From Pontiellaceae bacterium (GTDB taxonomy: Bacteria; Verrucomicrobiota; Kiritimatiellia; Kiritimatiellales; Tichowtungiaceae): a stretch of DNA of 7,932 nucleotides. The DNA is taken from contig JAOZMR010000125.1 of the NCBI GenBank assembly GCA_029934215.1, positions 1-7,932 of the forward strand, in the 5' to 3' direction. Position numbers and translations under genes: made by a program. Position 1 is the first letter of the stretch, and every line of letters starts with the position of its first letter. The notes beneath the pieces are model-generated. The model ran no database searches and had not been told where the DNA came from. It saw only the letters and a list, made by a program, of their open reading frames with translations. Of the stretch, positions 1 to 7,710 are shown piece by piece.

Positions 1-46
1 ATCTACACGAATGGGACTAAAATAGATCAGAATTGAGCCTGAAACG

Positions 47-66
47 ATTCGTGTAAATTCGTGATC
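47..66 (+). repeat. Period-10 microrepeat, two ATTCGTG units
   Basis: ATTCGTG occurs at 47-53 and again at 57-63, exactly 10 bp apart. Read on the other strand the unit is CACGAAT, close to the CGCGAAT unit repeated every 10 bp at 1961-1990. The two sites probably belong to one family of short dispersed repeats, seen here in opposite orientations. Confidence 0.5.
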
Positions 67-137
67 AAAACAGCTGTAGAATCGTGATTTAGTTCGATAG
101 GCAATGATTGCAAAGTGGACTTAACTTAGTGCCATTC

Positions 138-200
138 TTCCAAGGGATGGAAATCCCCTCCAGGGAGGGGTGCCGCAGGCGGGGTGGGTTCTTTGGAGGA
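138..200 (+). repeat. REP-like element, copy 1 (63 bp)
   Basis: This element matches 7529-7591 on the opposite strand with 6 differences in 63 bases. Four of those lie in the centre of the leading palindrome (138-152) and two are single changes further in. It contains a 7-bp perfect hairpin, CCCCTCC (155-161) with GGAGGGG (164-170), then GCC-GCA-GGC and a G-rich tail. GC-rich hairpin plus a tail, scattered between genes, is the architecture of REP sequences, which in other bacteria are moved by Y1 (RAYT/TnpA-REP) transposases. No such transposase is in this window, so mobility is an inference. Confidence 0.7.
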
Positions 201-225
201 AGAGAGAGCTATTCATTCGCTGGGA

Positions 226-432
226 TCAGCGTTTTTCATGAGGACTGTTTATCAAGAGCTCCTCAACCGAGATGCTCTCTGGCTCTTGACTTTTTTGACG
301 AAAATGTTTCCCGACAAGCCCAACCCAGACGATGAATAACACGAATAGCAACCATGTTTTTTCTTCGTCTGTTAGCGAAAAACGTCCGCGCAGAAAAATC
401 AAGAGTTCTTCAAAAAGGATCGATTTTTTCAT
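226..432 (-). CDS. Small single-pass membrane protein, unknown function
   Basis: This 68-residue protein follows gltD on the same strand after a 34-bp gap, so it is probably co-transcribed as the third gene of the unit. Residues 1-26 are amphipathic and charged (MKK start, RGRF at 15-18, TDEEK at 21-25). Residues 27-40 (WLLFVLFIVWVGLV) form one strong hydrophobic segment followed by basic GKHFRQK. The tail is acidic to neutral (EPESISVEEL) and ends PHEKR. I chose the ATG at 432 because the longer in-frame extension, to 576, would overlap the gltD reading frame, and because the MKK start gives a well-formed small membrane protein. A weak GGA lies about 10 bases upstream. There is no cysteine or catalytic motif. 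The charged stretch followed by a hydrophobic segment recalls the N-terminal anchor of ComEA-type proteins, but no helix-hairpin-helix follows. I do not recognise a family. Confidence 0.62.
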   Translation of the reverse strand: MKKSILFEELLIFLRGRFSLTDEEKTWLLFVLFIVWVGLVGKHFRQKSQEPESISVEELLINSPHEKR

Positions 433-466
433 GAGTCGAGTTTCCGGTTTTTTTCTTCTTTGTCCT

Positions 467-1933
<1,467 letters not shown>

Positions 1934-1940
1934 TGTTCTG

Positions 1941-1944
1941 CTCC
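1941..1944 (-). promoter_or_regulatory. gltD ribosome binding site
   Basis: GGAG on the minus strand is separated by seven bases from the gltD ATG (1931-1933). It supports that start over any other in-frame ATG. The repeat element at 1951-2027 ends only a few bases upstream of it, in the 5' leader. Confidence 0.75.
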
Positions 1945-1950
1945 AGTAAC

Positions 1951-2027
1951 TTTTTAACCGCGAATGAACGCGAATTTGCGCGAATGAGATCGGGTATAAA
2001 AACCAGAAACTCTCCTGCGGTTAAAAA
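1951..2027. repeat. 77-bp element with 11-bp inverted ends and period-10 core
   Basis: TTTTTAACCGC at 1951-1961 is repeated perfectly in inverted form as GCGGTTAAAAA at 2017-2027. Between them, 1961-1990 is a period-10 array: CGAATGAACG, CGAATTTGCG, CGAATGAGAT. The element lies directly upstream of the gltD ribosome binding site. A degenerate relative (TTAACCGCAAAAGAACG) occurs near 6992-7008. I see no target-site duplication and no coding capacity. It may be a small dispersed element or a folded leader structure. Confidence 0.65.
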
Positions 2028-2103
2028 TGATTTTGCTGTCCATGATTCTGTAAAAACTCTTTTATCCATTCGCGTTCAACGTTCGGCGTCCGCCATCTGC
2101 TCC

Positions 2104-2132
2104 ACTTGATGTCACAGATTGTGACATCAAGT
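2104..2132. repeat. Perfect 13-bp inverted repeat, 3-base loop
   Basis: ACTTGATGTCACA (2104-2116) pairs perfectly with TGTGACATCAAGT (2120-2132) around GAT. It lies inside the gltB-gltD spacer, so a gltBD transcript would carry it as a very stable hairpin. No T-run follows on either strand, so it is not a standard intrinsic terminator. The TGTCACA/TGTGACA core could equally be a two-fold symmetric protein-binding site. I cannot tell these apart from sequence alone. Confidence 0.75.
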
Positions 2133-2205
2133 TTCTAAACTTCTACCATTCAAGCTGAAACATATAATTACCGTGAACCTTTGCTTTACTATTTTTTGCA
2201 CCTGT

Positions 2206-2220
2206 TTCCAATGCTTGGAC
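2206..2220. repeat. TTCCAA-TGC-TTGGAc palindrome in gltB-gltD spacer
   Basis: This is a copy of the 15-bp palindrome with one mismatch, at the last base. Its central triplet TGC is the same as in the perfect copy inside gltB at 5419-5433. Confidence 0.65.
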
Positions 2221-2225
2221 GTTCA

Positions 2226-2250
2226 ATCCTGTATATCCTGTCATCCTGTC
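2226..2250 (+). repeat. Three ATCCTGT direct repeats
   Basis: ATCCTGT occurs at 2226-2232, 2235-2241 and 2243-2249, at 8-9 bp spacing. It sits between the palindrome at 2206-2220 and the hairpin at the gltB stop. It adds another repeat type to the spacer and has no evident function. Confidence 0.6.
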
Positions 2251-2272
2251 AAAACTCCTATTCACCTGCTGA

Positions 2273-2289
2273 ACAGGCTGGAAGCCTGT
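2273..2289. repeat. Hairpin next to the gltB stop, TGGAA loop
   Basis: ACAGGC (2273-2278) pairs with GCCTGT (2284-2289) around a TGGAA loop, one base beyond the gltB TAG. The same TGGAA loop occurs in the hairpin at 7752-7768 (GGGAGC-TGGAA-GCTCCC), which suggests a common repeat family with varying stems. No T-run follows on the minus strand. It might stabilise the gltB 3' end but is not a classical terminator. Confidence 0.65.
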
Positions 2290-2290
2290 C

Positions 2291-5200
2291 CTACTCTCCG
2301 GCGAATTGCTCGCTCGCCAATAACGCTAATGCGCGTTTGTAGTCTACTGGCATTACTTTGATGATTTTCGTTAGCGTCTCTTCCCATGAATCCAAAATCC
2401 GTTTGGCTTTGGGGCTTCCGGTGTATTCCAAATGCCGCTCGATGATGCCGCGTAGGAAGTCGGTGTCGTCTTCCGTGAGCGGATCGAAGTCGACCATCTC
2501 GGGGTTGCATCGGTTTTCTATGAAGTCGCCCGCTTCGTCGAGGACGTAGGCGACCCCGCCGGACATTCCCGCCGCAAAGTTGCGTCCGGTGGCTCCAAGG
2601 ATGACGGCTTTGCCGCCGGTCATGTATTCGCATCCGTGGTCGCCAATTCCTTCGACGACGGTTTCGGCGCCGCTGTTGCGTACGCAGAAGCGTTCGCCCG
2701 CGAGTCCGTTGATGTACGCTTCGCCCGTTACTGCGCCGTAGAGCGCGACGTTGCCGATCAAAATGTTTTCTTCGGCTTTGAAGGTGGAAACCTTCGGCGG
2801 ATAGACGATCAGTTTGGCGCCGGAGAGACCCTTGCCGAAGTAGTCGTTGGCGTCGCCTTCAATGCGCAGGGTGATTCCTTTCGCGCTGAATGCGCCGAAG
2901 CTCTGTCCGGCAGAACCGGTGCAGTTGATCTGGATTAGATCGTCGGGCAGTCCGTCTTCGCCGTGGCGTTTCGAAATCTCGTGGCTGAGCATCGCGCCGA
3001 TCGTGCGGTTGGTGTTGACCACATTTACATCGATTTTCACCGGCTCGGCGCGGCGCAGCGCTGCTTCTGAACGGGCGATCAACGTATGGTCGAGGGCGGC
3101 GCCCAAACCGTGATCTTGTGAGTCGATGCAGCGGGTTCCCGCGCCTGGGGTAATATGTTCGGATGAGAGAATTTTGGCGAAGTCGAGTCCCTTGGCTTTC
3201 CAGTGATCAATCGCCGCTTTGGTTTCGAGCTCTTCGACGTGGCCGACCATGTCGTCGATGGTGCGGAATCCGAGTTCTGCCATGATTTCGCGAAGCTCTT
3301 CGGTGATGAAGCGGAAGTAGTTGACGATGAATTCTGGCTTTCCGCAGAATTTCTTACGCAGTTCAGGGTCTTGTGTGGCAACGCCGACGGGGCAGGTGTT
3401 GAGATGGCAGACGCGCATCATCATGCAACCCATTGTGAGGAGCGGACCGGTGGCGAATCCGAATTCTTCGGCGCCGAGGAGTGCGGCGATGGCGACGTCG
3501 CGCCCGGTCAATAGTTTACCGTCGCATTCGACGCGGATGCGGGAGCGCAATCCGTTGAGTACGAGCGTTTGCTGGGCTTCAGCCAATCCGAGTTCCCAAG
3601 GAAGTCCGGCGTGTTTAATGGATGATTGTGGAGATGCGCCCGTTCCGCCGTCGTATCCGCTAATCAGTACGACGTCGGCTTTTCCTTTGGAAACCCCGGC
3701 GGCGATGGTGCCGACGCCGACTTCGGAAACGAGTTTAACGTTGATGCGTGCGGACGGGTTCGCGTTTTTCAGGTCGTGAATGAGCTGCGCGAGGTCTTCG
3801 ATGGAATAAATGTCGTGATGCGGCGGCGGGGAAATCAGCGTCACGTATGGCATCGAATGGCGTGTGCGAGCAATCCACGGCTTCACTTTATGACCGGGGA
3901 GCTGTCCGCCTTCGCCGGGCTTCGCGCCCTGCGCCATTTTGATCTGAATTTCGTCGGCGTTGGTTAGGTAGTTGCTCGTGACACCGAAGCGCCCGGAGGC
4001 GACTTGCTTGATGGCACTGCGACGGAGGTCGCCGGTGATGTCGGGGTCGAAGCGGTCGGGATCTTCGCCGCCTTCTCCACTGTTGCTTTTGCCGCCGATG
4101 CGGTTCATTGCAATCGCGAGCGTCTCGTGCGATTCTTGAGAAATGGAGCCGTAGGACATCGCGCCCGTTTTGAAGCGCGTCGCGATTTTATCCCAGCTCT
4201 CCACTTCGCGAAGCGGAACGGGCGGACGGTCTTTTTTGAATTGGAGCAGGCTGCGAAGCGTACAGCGGTTGCTGCTTTCCTCGTTGATCATTTTCGAGAA
4301 CTCGCGATAGCGATCCACGTTGTCCATTCGCACGGCTTCTTGCAGTTTGGCAATGGCTCGCGGATTGAGAATGTGATCTTCGCCGTTTCGACGCCATTTA
4401 TACGCGCCGCCCACGTCCAGCGGAAGGGTATGCGGGATTTTGCGCACGGGATACGCTTTGCTGTGACGGGCTTCCACTTCTTTGGCGATTCCGTCGAGAT
4501 CGATTCCTTCGATCCGCGAGGCGGTTCCGCTGAAATATTTTTCGGTCACTTTACTGCTGATGCCGAGGGCTTCGAAAATCTGCGCGCCGCGATAGCTGTG
4601 CAGCGTGGAGATGCCCATTTTTGACATCGTTTTGAGCATGCCTTTGTTCGCGCCCTTGATGAAATTAGCGGTGGCTTTTTCAAGCGTCACGTCTTTGAGT
4701 GATCCGTCTTCGATCATTCCGTCGAGAGTTTCGTAGACGAGATAGGGGTTGACGGCTCCGGCACCGAACCCGAAGAGCGTGGCGAAGTGATGCACTTCGC
4801 GCGGTTCGCCGCTTTCAATAATCAGTGCGCACTGCGTGCGTTGCAGTTTGCGGATCAGGTGATGATGCACCGCGCTGGTCGCCAGCAACGCCGGGATCGG
4901 CGCTTTTTTCGAGTCGGCGTTTCGATCGGACAGTACAAGCAGCGTGTGTCCAGAGTCGATGGCTTCGGCTGCTTTTTTACAAAGCTCAGCGAGCGCACGT
5001 TGAAGCCCTTTGCCGCCTGCGGCGACGCTGTAGAGAATTGGAAGCGTGATGGGTTTTAGCCCGTCCTGATTGAGCTCCTTGATTTTCGCCATCGCTTCGT
5101 TGGTCAAAATCGGTTGCTCGACCTTGAGTTGCTGGCAGTGTTTTGGGGTTTCCGAGAAGAGGTCTTGCCCCTCGCCAATATTGGTCATAATCGAGGTGAT

Positions 5201-6832
5201 GCACTCCTCGCGCATCGCGTCGAGCGGCGGATTGGTGACCTGCGCGAAGAGCTGCTTGAAATAGTTGTAGAGCAGTTGCGGTTTGTCGGCGAGCACGGCG
5301 AGCGGCGTGTCGGTTCCCATCGAGCCAGTCGTCTCGATGCCGCGTGCGGCAATCGGGGCGAGCAGATGATTGAGGTCTTCCATCGTGTAGCCGAAAAGCT
5401 GCTGGCGTTCCACGCGCGTTCCAATGCTTGGAACTTTTTCGACGGCGGCGGGCAGTGCCTTGAGGCTGACAAGGTTTTCGTCCAGCCATTTTCCGTAGGG
5501 TTGTTGGGTCGCGATTTCGTGTTTTATTTCTTCGTCTGGAATAATCCGGCCCTTTTCCATATCGACGAGGAACATGCGGCCCGGTTCGAGGCGGCCTTTG
5601 TATTCCACGTTCGCCGGATCAATATCCACGATGCCGGTTTCCGAGCCCATAATCACGTAGCCGTCTTTGGTGACGGTGTAGCGCGAGGGGCGCAGGCCGT
5701 TGCGGTCGAGAATCGCGCCGAGGCAGGTGCCGTCGGTGAACGGAATGGAAGCGGGACCGTCCCACGGTTCCATCAGGCAGGAGTGATATTCGTAGAACGC
5801 CTTCTTCTCTTCGCTCATCGTTTTGTGGTTCTGCCACGCTTCGGGAATCAACATCATCATCACATGCGGGAGCGAGCGGCCGGTGTGGTAGAGCAGTTCG
5901 ACCGCCTGGTCGAGCGACGCGGAGTCGGACAGACTCGGCTGAATGATCGGGAAGAGCCGCTCGATATTTTCGCCGAACAGATCGGATTTAAAGAGACCCT
6001 GTCGGGCGTTCATCCAGTTAAAGTTGCTGCGCAGTGTGTTGATCTCACCGTTGTGGCAAAGCACGTGGAAAGGCTGGGCGAGTTTCCACGCGGGGAAGGT
6101 GTTGGTGCTGTAACGCTGATGGACAATCGCCAGCGCACTTTCAAACTCTGGGTCGCGCAAATCGGGGTAATACTCGCTGATCTGTTCAGGAAGCAACAGT
6201 CCTTTATAAATGATGATCTGACATGTGAGCGTCGGGATGTAGAAATCGTCTTTATCCTTGAGAGTGGATTCAAAAATCGCGTTTTCAGCCACTTTCCGAA
6301 TGATGTAGAGCATTCGATCGAAATGACGCTCATCGTTCACGCCCTCGCCGCGACCGATAAAAATCTGCCAAATGCACGGCTCGGACAGCTTCGCCGTTTT
6401 CCCAATCGTTTCATTTTGGGTCGGCATTTTGCGCCAGCCCAAAAGAGATTGTCCCTCAGACACAACCGCTTTTTCCAAAACGCTCATGCACTCCTTGCGC
6501 TCCGCTTCATCCTGCGGAAGAAAAACCAGCCCCGTGCCGTACTCTTTTGCGGCGGGCAACTCGAAACCGAGCTTCGAACATTCGCGTTTATAAAGAGCGT
6601 GCGGAATCTGCAAAAGAATTCCCGCGCCGTCGCCGGTCAACGGATCGGAACCCGCCGCGCCGCGGTGGGTGAGGCGAACCAAAATTTCGATACCGCTTTG
6701 AATGATATCGTGCGACTTCTTTCCGTGCAGATTGCAGATAAACCCGACGCCGCAGGCATCGTGTTCGTTCTCCGCGTGATAAAGACCTTGCGGCTTAGGG
6801 AAATATTTTGGCGTTGCTTCGTTTGTATTCAT
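2291..6832 (-). CDS. gltB: Glutamate synthase large (alpha) subunit
   Basis: This 1513-residue subunit hydrolyses glutamine, channels the ammonia internally and adds it to 2-oxoglutarate, giving glutamate. Cys27 (in EHDACGVGF) is the expected Ntn-hydrolase nucleophile, which implies removal of a 26-residue propeptide. The glutaminase domain follows, with RGAAGSDPLTGDGAG at about 57-71 and CHNGEIN at 259-265. The central domain includes GSMGTDTPLAVL and QVTNPPLDAMREE at roughly 500-550. The FMN synthase domain has GYDGGTGASP at 1059-1068. Cys1136, Cys1142 and Cys1147 (Cx5Cx4C) bind the 3Fe-4S cluster. The C-terminal GXGXG beta-helix is rich in Gly repeats at about 1300-1440. Length and order are typical, and all key residues I can check are present. 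The ATG at 6832 is preceded by AAGG at about 7 bases. The gene is first in the operon, with its own promoter. A 15-bp palindrome lies in frame at the linker before the central domain (residues 467-472). Confidence 0.98.
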   Translation of the reverse strand: MNTNEATPKYFPKPQGLYHAENEHDACGVGFICNLHGKKSHDIIQSGIEILVRLTHRGAAGSDPLTGDGAGILLQIPHALYKRECSKLGFELPAAKEYGTGLVFLPQDEAERKECMSVLEKAVVSEGQSLLGWRKMPTQNETIGKTAKLSEPCIWQIFIGRGEGVNDERHFDRMLYIIRKVAENAIFESTLKDKDDFYIPTLTCQIIIYKGLLLPEQISEYYPDLRDPEFESALAIVHQRYSTNTFPAWKLAQPFHVLCHNGEINTLRSNFNWMNARQGLFKSDLFGENIERLFPIIQPSLSDSASLDQAVELLYHTGRSLPHVMMMLIPEAWQNHKTMSEEKKAFYEYHSCLMEPWDGPASIPFTDGTCLGAILDRNGLRPSRYTVTKDGYVIMGSETGIVDIDPANVEYKGRLEPGRMFLVDMEKGRIIPDEEIKHEIATQQPYGKWLDENLVSLKALPAAVEKVPSIGTRVERQQLFGYTMEDLNHLLAPIAARGIETTGSMGTDTPLAVLADKPQLLYNYFKQLFAQVTNPPLDAMREECITSIMTNIGEGQDLFSETPKHCQQLKVEQPILTNEAMAKIKELNQDGLKPITLPILYSVAAGGKGLQRALAELCKKAAEAIDSGHTLLVLSDRNADSKKAPIPALLATSAVHHHLIRKLQRTQCALIIESGEPREVHHFATLFGFGAGAVNPYLVYETLDGMIEDGSLKDVTLEKATANFIKGANKGMLKTMSKMGISTLHSYRGAQIFEALGISSKVTEKYFSGTASRIEGIDLDGIAKEVEARHSKAYPVRKIPHTLPLDVGGAYKWRRNGEDHILNPRAIAKLQEAVRMDNVDRYREFSKMINEESSNRCTLRSLLQFKKDRPPVPLREVESWDKIATRFKTGAMSYGSISQESHETLAIAMNRIGGKSNSGEGGEDPDRFDPDITGDLRRSAIKQVASGRFGVTSNYLTNADEIQIKMAQGAKPGEGGQLPGHKVKPWIARTRHSMPYVTLISPPPHHDIYSIEDLAQLIHDLKNANPSARINVKLVSEVGVGTIAAGVSKGKADVVLISGYDGGTGASPQSSIKHAGLPWELGLAEAQQTLVLNGLRSRIRVECDGKLLTGRDVAIAALLGAEEFGFATGPLLTMGCMMMRVCHLNTCPVGVATQDPELRKKFCGKPEFIVNYFRFITEELREIMAELGFRTIDDMVGHVEELETKAAIDHWKAKGLDFAKILSSEHITPGAGTRCIDSQDHGLGAALDHTLIARSEAALRRAEPVKIDVNVVNTNRTIGAMLSHEISKRHGEDGLPDDLIQINCTGSAGQSFGAFSAKGITLRIEGDANDYFGKGLSGAKLIVYPPKVSTFKAEENILIGNVALYGAVTGEAYINGLAGERFCVRNSGAETVVEGIGDHGCEYMTGGKAVILGATGRNFAAGMSGGVAYVLDEAGDFIENRCNPEMVDFDPLTEDDTDFLRGIIERHLEYTGSPKAKRILDSWEETLTKIIKVMPVDYKRALALLASEQFAGE
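5419..5433. repeat. TTCCAA-TGC-TTGGAA palindrome inside gltB
   Basis: This is a perfect copy of the 15-bp palindrome; G at 5418 and C at 5434 extend the match to 17 bases. On the minus strand it encodes residues 467-472 (V-P-S-I-G-T), in the linker between the glutaminase and central domains, just before the conserved RQQLFGYTMEDL stretch. That linker is variable in the family, so the site is tolerated whatever its origin. Confidence 0.8.
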
Positions 6833-6871
6833 AAATGTACCTTGCTCTTTTTCGATCGAAACTCAAACCCT

Positions 6872-6899
6872 ATAGTACAGCGTTTTTCGCTTTCGTCAA
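6872..6899 (-). promoter_or_regulatory. Sigma70-like promoter of gltBD
   Basis: TTGACG (6899-6894) and TACTAT (6877-6872) on the minus strand are separated by 16 bases. The -35 box matches the consensus at five of six positions and the -10 box at four of six. Transcription would start near 6865 and give a leader of about 33 bases before the gltB ATG. I see no sigma54-type GG-N10-GC box here, so nitrogen control through RpoN is not evident. Confidence 0.6.
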
Positions 6900-6932
6900 A
6901 CACCAACCCCAAAAATGTCACTAAACAGGAAA

Positions 6933-6975
6933 AAGCTACATATTTGTACCGCGCCGCTTTGATCTGAAAGCTACA
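6933..6975. promoter_or_regulatory. Possible operator pair upstream of gltB
   Basis: AAGCTACA occurs at 6933-6940 and 6968-6975, 35 bp apart, upstream of the gltB -35 box. The first copy runs into TACATATTTGTA, which contains the dyad TACA-N4-TGTA. The second continues as AAGCTACAAATACATG. Spacing and position would suit a dimeric regulator bound upstream, but no protein can be named and chance is possible. Confidence 0.3.
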
Positions 6976-7039
6976 AATACATGGATATTTATTAACCGCA
7001 AAAGAACGAGGCTGGAAGCGCTCGTGTACGATAGAAAAC

Positions 7040-7064
7040 AAAAAACCCGCTCGGATTGAGCGGG
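7040..7064 (-). terminator. Intrinsic terminator of the upstream (PEP-CTERM) gene
   Basis: A 7-bp GC-rich stem, CCCGCTC (7046-7052) with GAGCGGG (7058-7064), encloses a 5-base loop. On the minus strand it is followed by six T, a G and four more T. It begins 27 bases after the stop codon of the PEP-CTERM remnant, so it is the natural end of that transcript and insulates gltB from read-through. The plus-strand side has only CTTTT, so it works mainly on the minus strand. Confidence 0.88.
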
Positions 7065-7091
7065 CTTTTGACTGGCTTATACGGCTTTGAA

Positions 7092-7440
7092 CTACGCGAC
7101 GAAATGGCGACGAATCAAAAAGCCCAGCCCAGCAACCAGCGCCATCATCGATGCAGTCGCTGGCTCAGGGATAGTTCCTGTAAACCCGACTTCTTGCGCC
7201 CCCACGTGATCGGCGTCTCCATGGTTATTGAGAATTTCAAGCTCCACATACCGCACACCTTCATACGATGAAGAAAACGTAAAATTTTCCGGAGTTAGAT
7301 TGACTCCATTATAAAGGACTAACAGCAGCAGAGTCGCTATATTCGTTGCCGATCAAGTTTTCCGCTCCATCAAAAAAAACGAATTTTGAAATCTTTAATT
7401 CCTCACTCGTCATAACGAGGATTGTTATTTCCGAATGAGG
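7092..7440 (-). pseudogene. Remnant of a PEP-CTERM surface or exported protein, frameshifted
   Basis: The minus strand ends with IPEPATASMMALVAGLGFLI then RRHFVA and a stop. That is a textbook PEP-CTERM signal: the PEP motif at 7169-7161, a hydrophobic helix and a basic end. Such proteins are exported, processed by an exosortase and usually placed at the cell surface or in the extracellular matrix. Just upstream, YEGVRYVELEILNNHGDADH and AQEVGFTG look like the last strands of a discoidin (F5/8 type C-like) beta-sandwich. The reading is in two frames. Codons from 7440 to 7312 read TSEELKISKFVFFDG through SDSAAVSPL, then meet TAA at 7311-7309, and the sequence continues one frame over from 7310. 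One extra base, or two missing ones, near 7311 explains it. There is no signal peptide or N-terminal domain: 5' of 7440 the DNA is repeat, with an in-frame TAG at 7497-7495. A decayed 3' fragment is most likely. A sequencing error could explain the frameshift but not the missing N-terminus. Confidence 0.82.
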
Positions 7441-7446
7441 ATTGCC

Positions 7447-7521
7447 GATTGCCGATTGAAAGAAAAGGTTCCAAACCTTGGAAACCCAACTCTCCTAAAA
7501 CCGGTACTCTTCAATCGGCAA
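7447..7521. repeat. Inverted ATTGCCGATTG / CAATCGGCAAT pair around a palindrome
   Basis: ATTGCCGATTG is present near 7441-7451, with an overlapping partial GCCGATTG unit to 7458. CAATCGGCAAT lies inverted at about 7512-7522. Between them lies the TTCCAA-ACC-TTGGAA palindrome. The unit could be a small folded element, perhaps the one that truncated the PEP-CTERM gene at its 5' side. Confidence 0.5.
7469..7483. repeat. TTCCAA-ACC-TTGGAA palindrome
   Basis: This is a perfect copy of the 15-bp palindrome with central triplet ACC, close to the break point of the PEP-CTERM remnant. Confidence 0.8.
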
Positions 7522-7528
7522 TGCCCTA

Positions 7529-7591
7529 TCCACCAAAGAACCCACCCCGCCTACGGCACCCCTCCCTGGAGGGGATTTCCAACGTTTGGAA
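7529..7591 (-). repeat. REP-like element, copy 2 (63 bp)
   Basis: This is the inverted partner of 138-200, with 57 of 63 bases identical. The CCCCTCC/GGAGGGG hairpin is at 7559-7565 and 7568-7574. The element again begins, on its own strand, with the 15-bp palindrome (7591-7577, here perfect with plus-strand centre CGT). The two copies face opposite ways and bracket the whole glt operon about 7.3 kb apart. Confidence 0.72.
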
Positions 7592-7659
7592 CTCTTCTCT
7601 CCCAATCGGAAATGCCTCTCCTCTAGCGATAGCGGTTGTGAAAACCTGACCCAGTTTGT

Positions 7660-7674
7660 TTCCAATGGTTGGAA
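7660..7674. repeat. TTCCAA-TGG-TTGGAA palindrome
   Basis: This is a perfect copy of the 15-bp palindrome with central triplet TGG, standing apart from any REP-like hairpin. Confidence 0.8.
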
Positions 7675-7710
7675 ATTCTCCGAATCTCCGCTGGATAGTT
7701 TTCTGAGCGA

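Larger units (their letters stand above)
1..225. other. Gene-free left end with microrepeats
   Basis: I see no credible gene here. The short plus-strand reading frame starting at 108 mostly translates the REP-like repeat at 138-200 and has no recognisable protein signature. Besides that repeat, the stretch has two tandem ATTCGTG units at 47-53 and 57-63 (period 10) and an ACACGAAT word near position 5. That word is related to the period-10 array in the gltB-gltD spacer. This is the DNA downstream of the last gene of the glt unit. I could not find a convincing intrinsic terminator for that transcript. Confidence 0.6.

Noticed and set aside
218..237. CGCTG-GGAT-CAGCG hairpin followed by GTTTTTC on the plus strand
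   Set aside because: The stem is only 5 bp, it overlaps the end of the minus-strand small gene, and no plus-strand gene precedes it. It is unlikely to be a terminator.
5114..6967. Long plus-strand open frame of 617 codons
   Set aside because: It is the complement of gltB, whose frame contains every expected catalytic and cluster motif. The plus-strand translation has no family signature and is open only because of the codon bias of the real gene.
6829..7041. Minus-strand 70-codon frame ahead of gltB
   Set aside because: It runs through the gltB promoter and a microrepeat, overlaps the gltB start in another frame and shows no domain.
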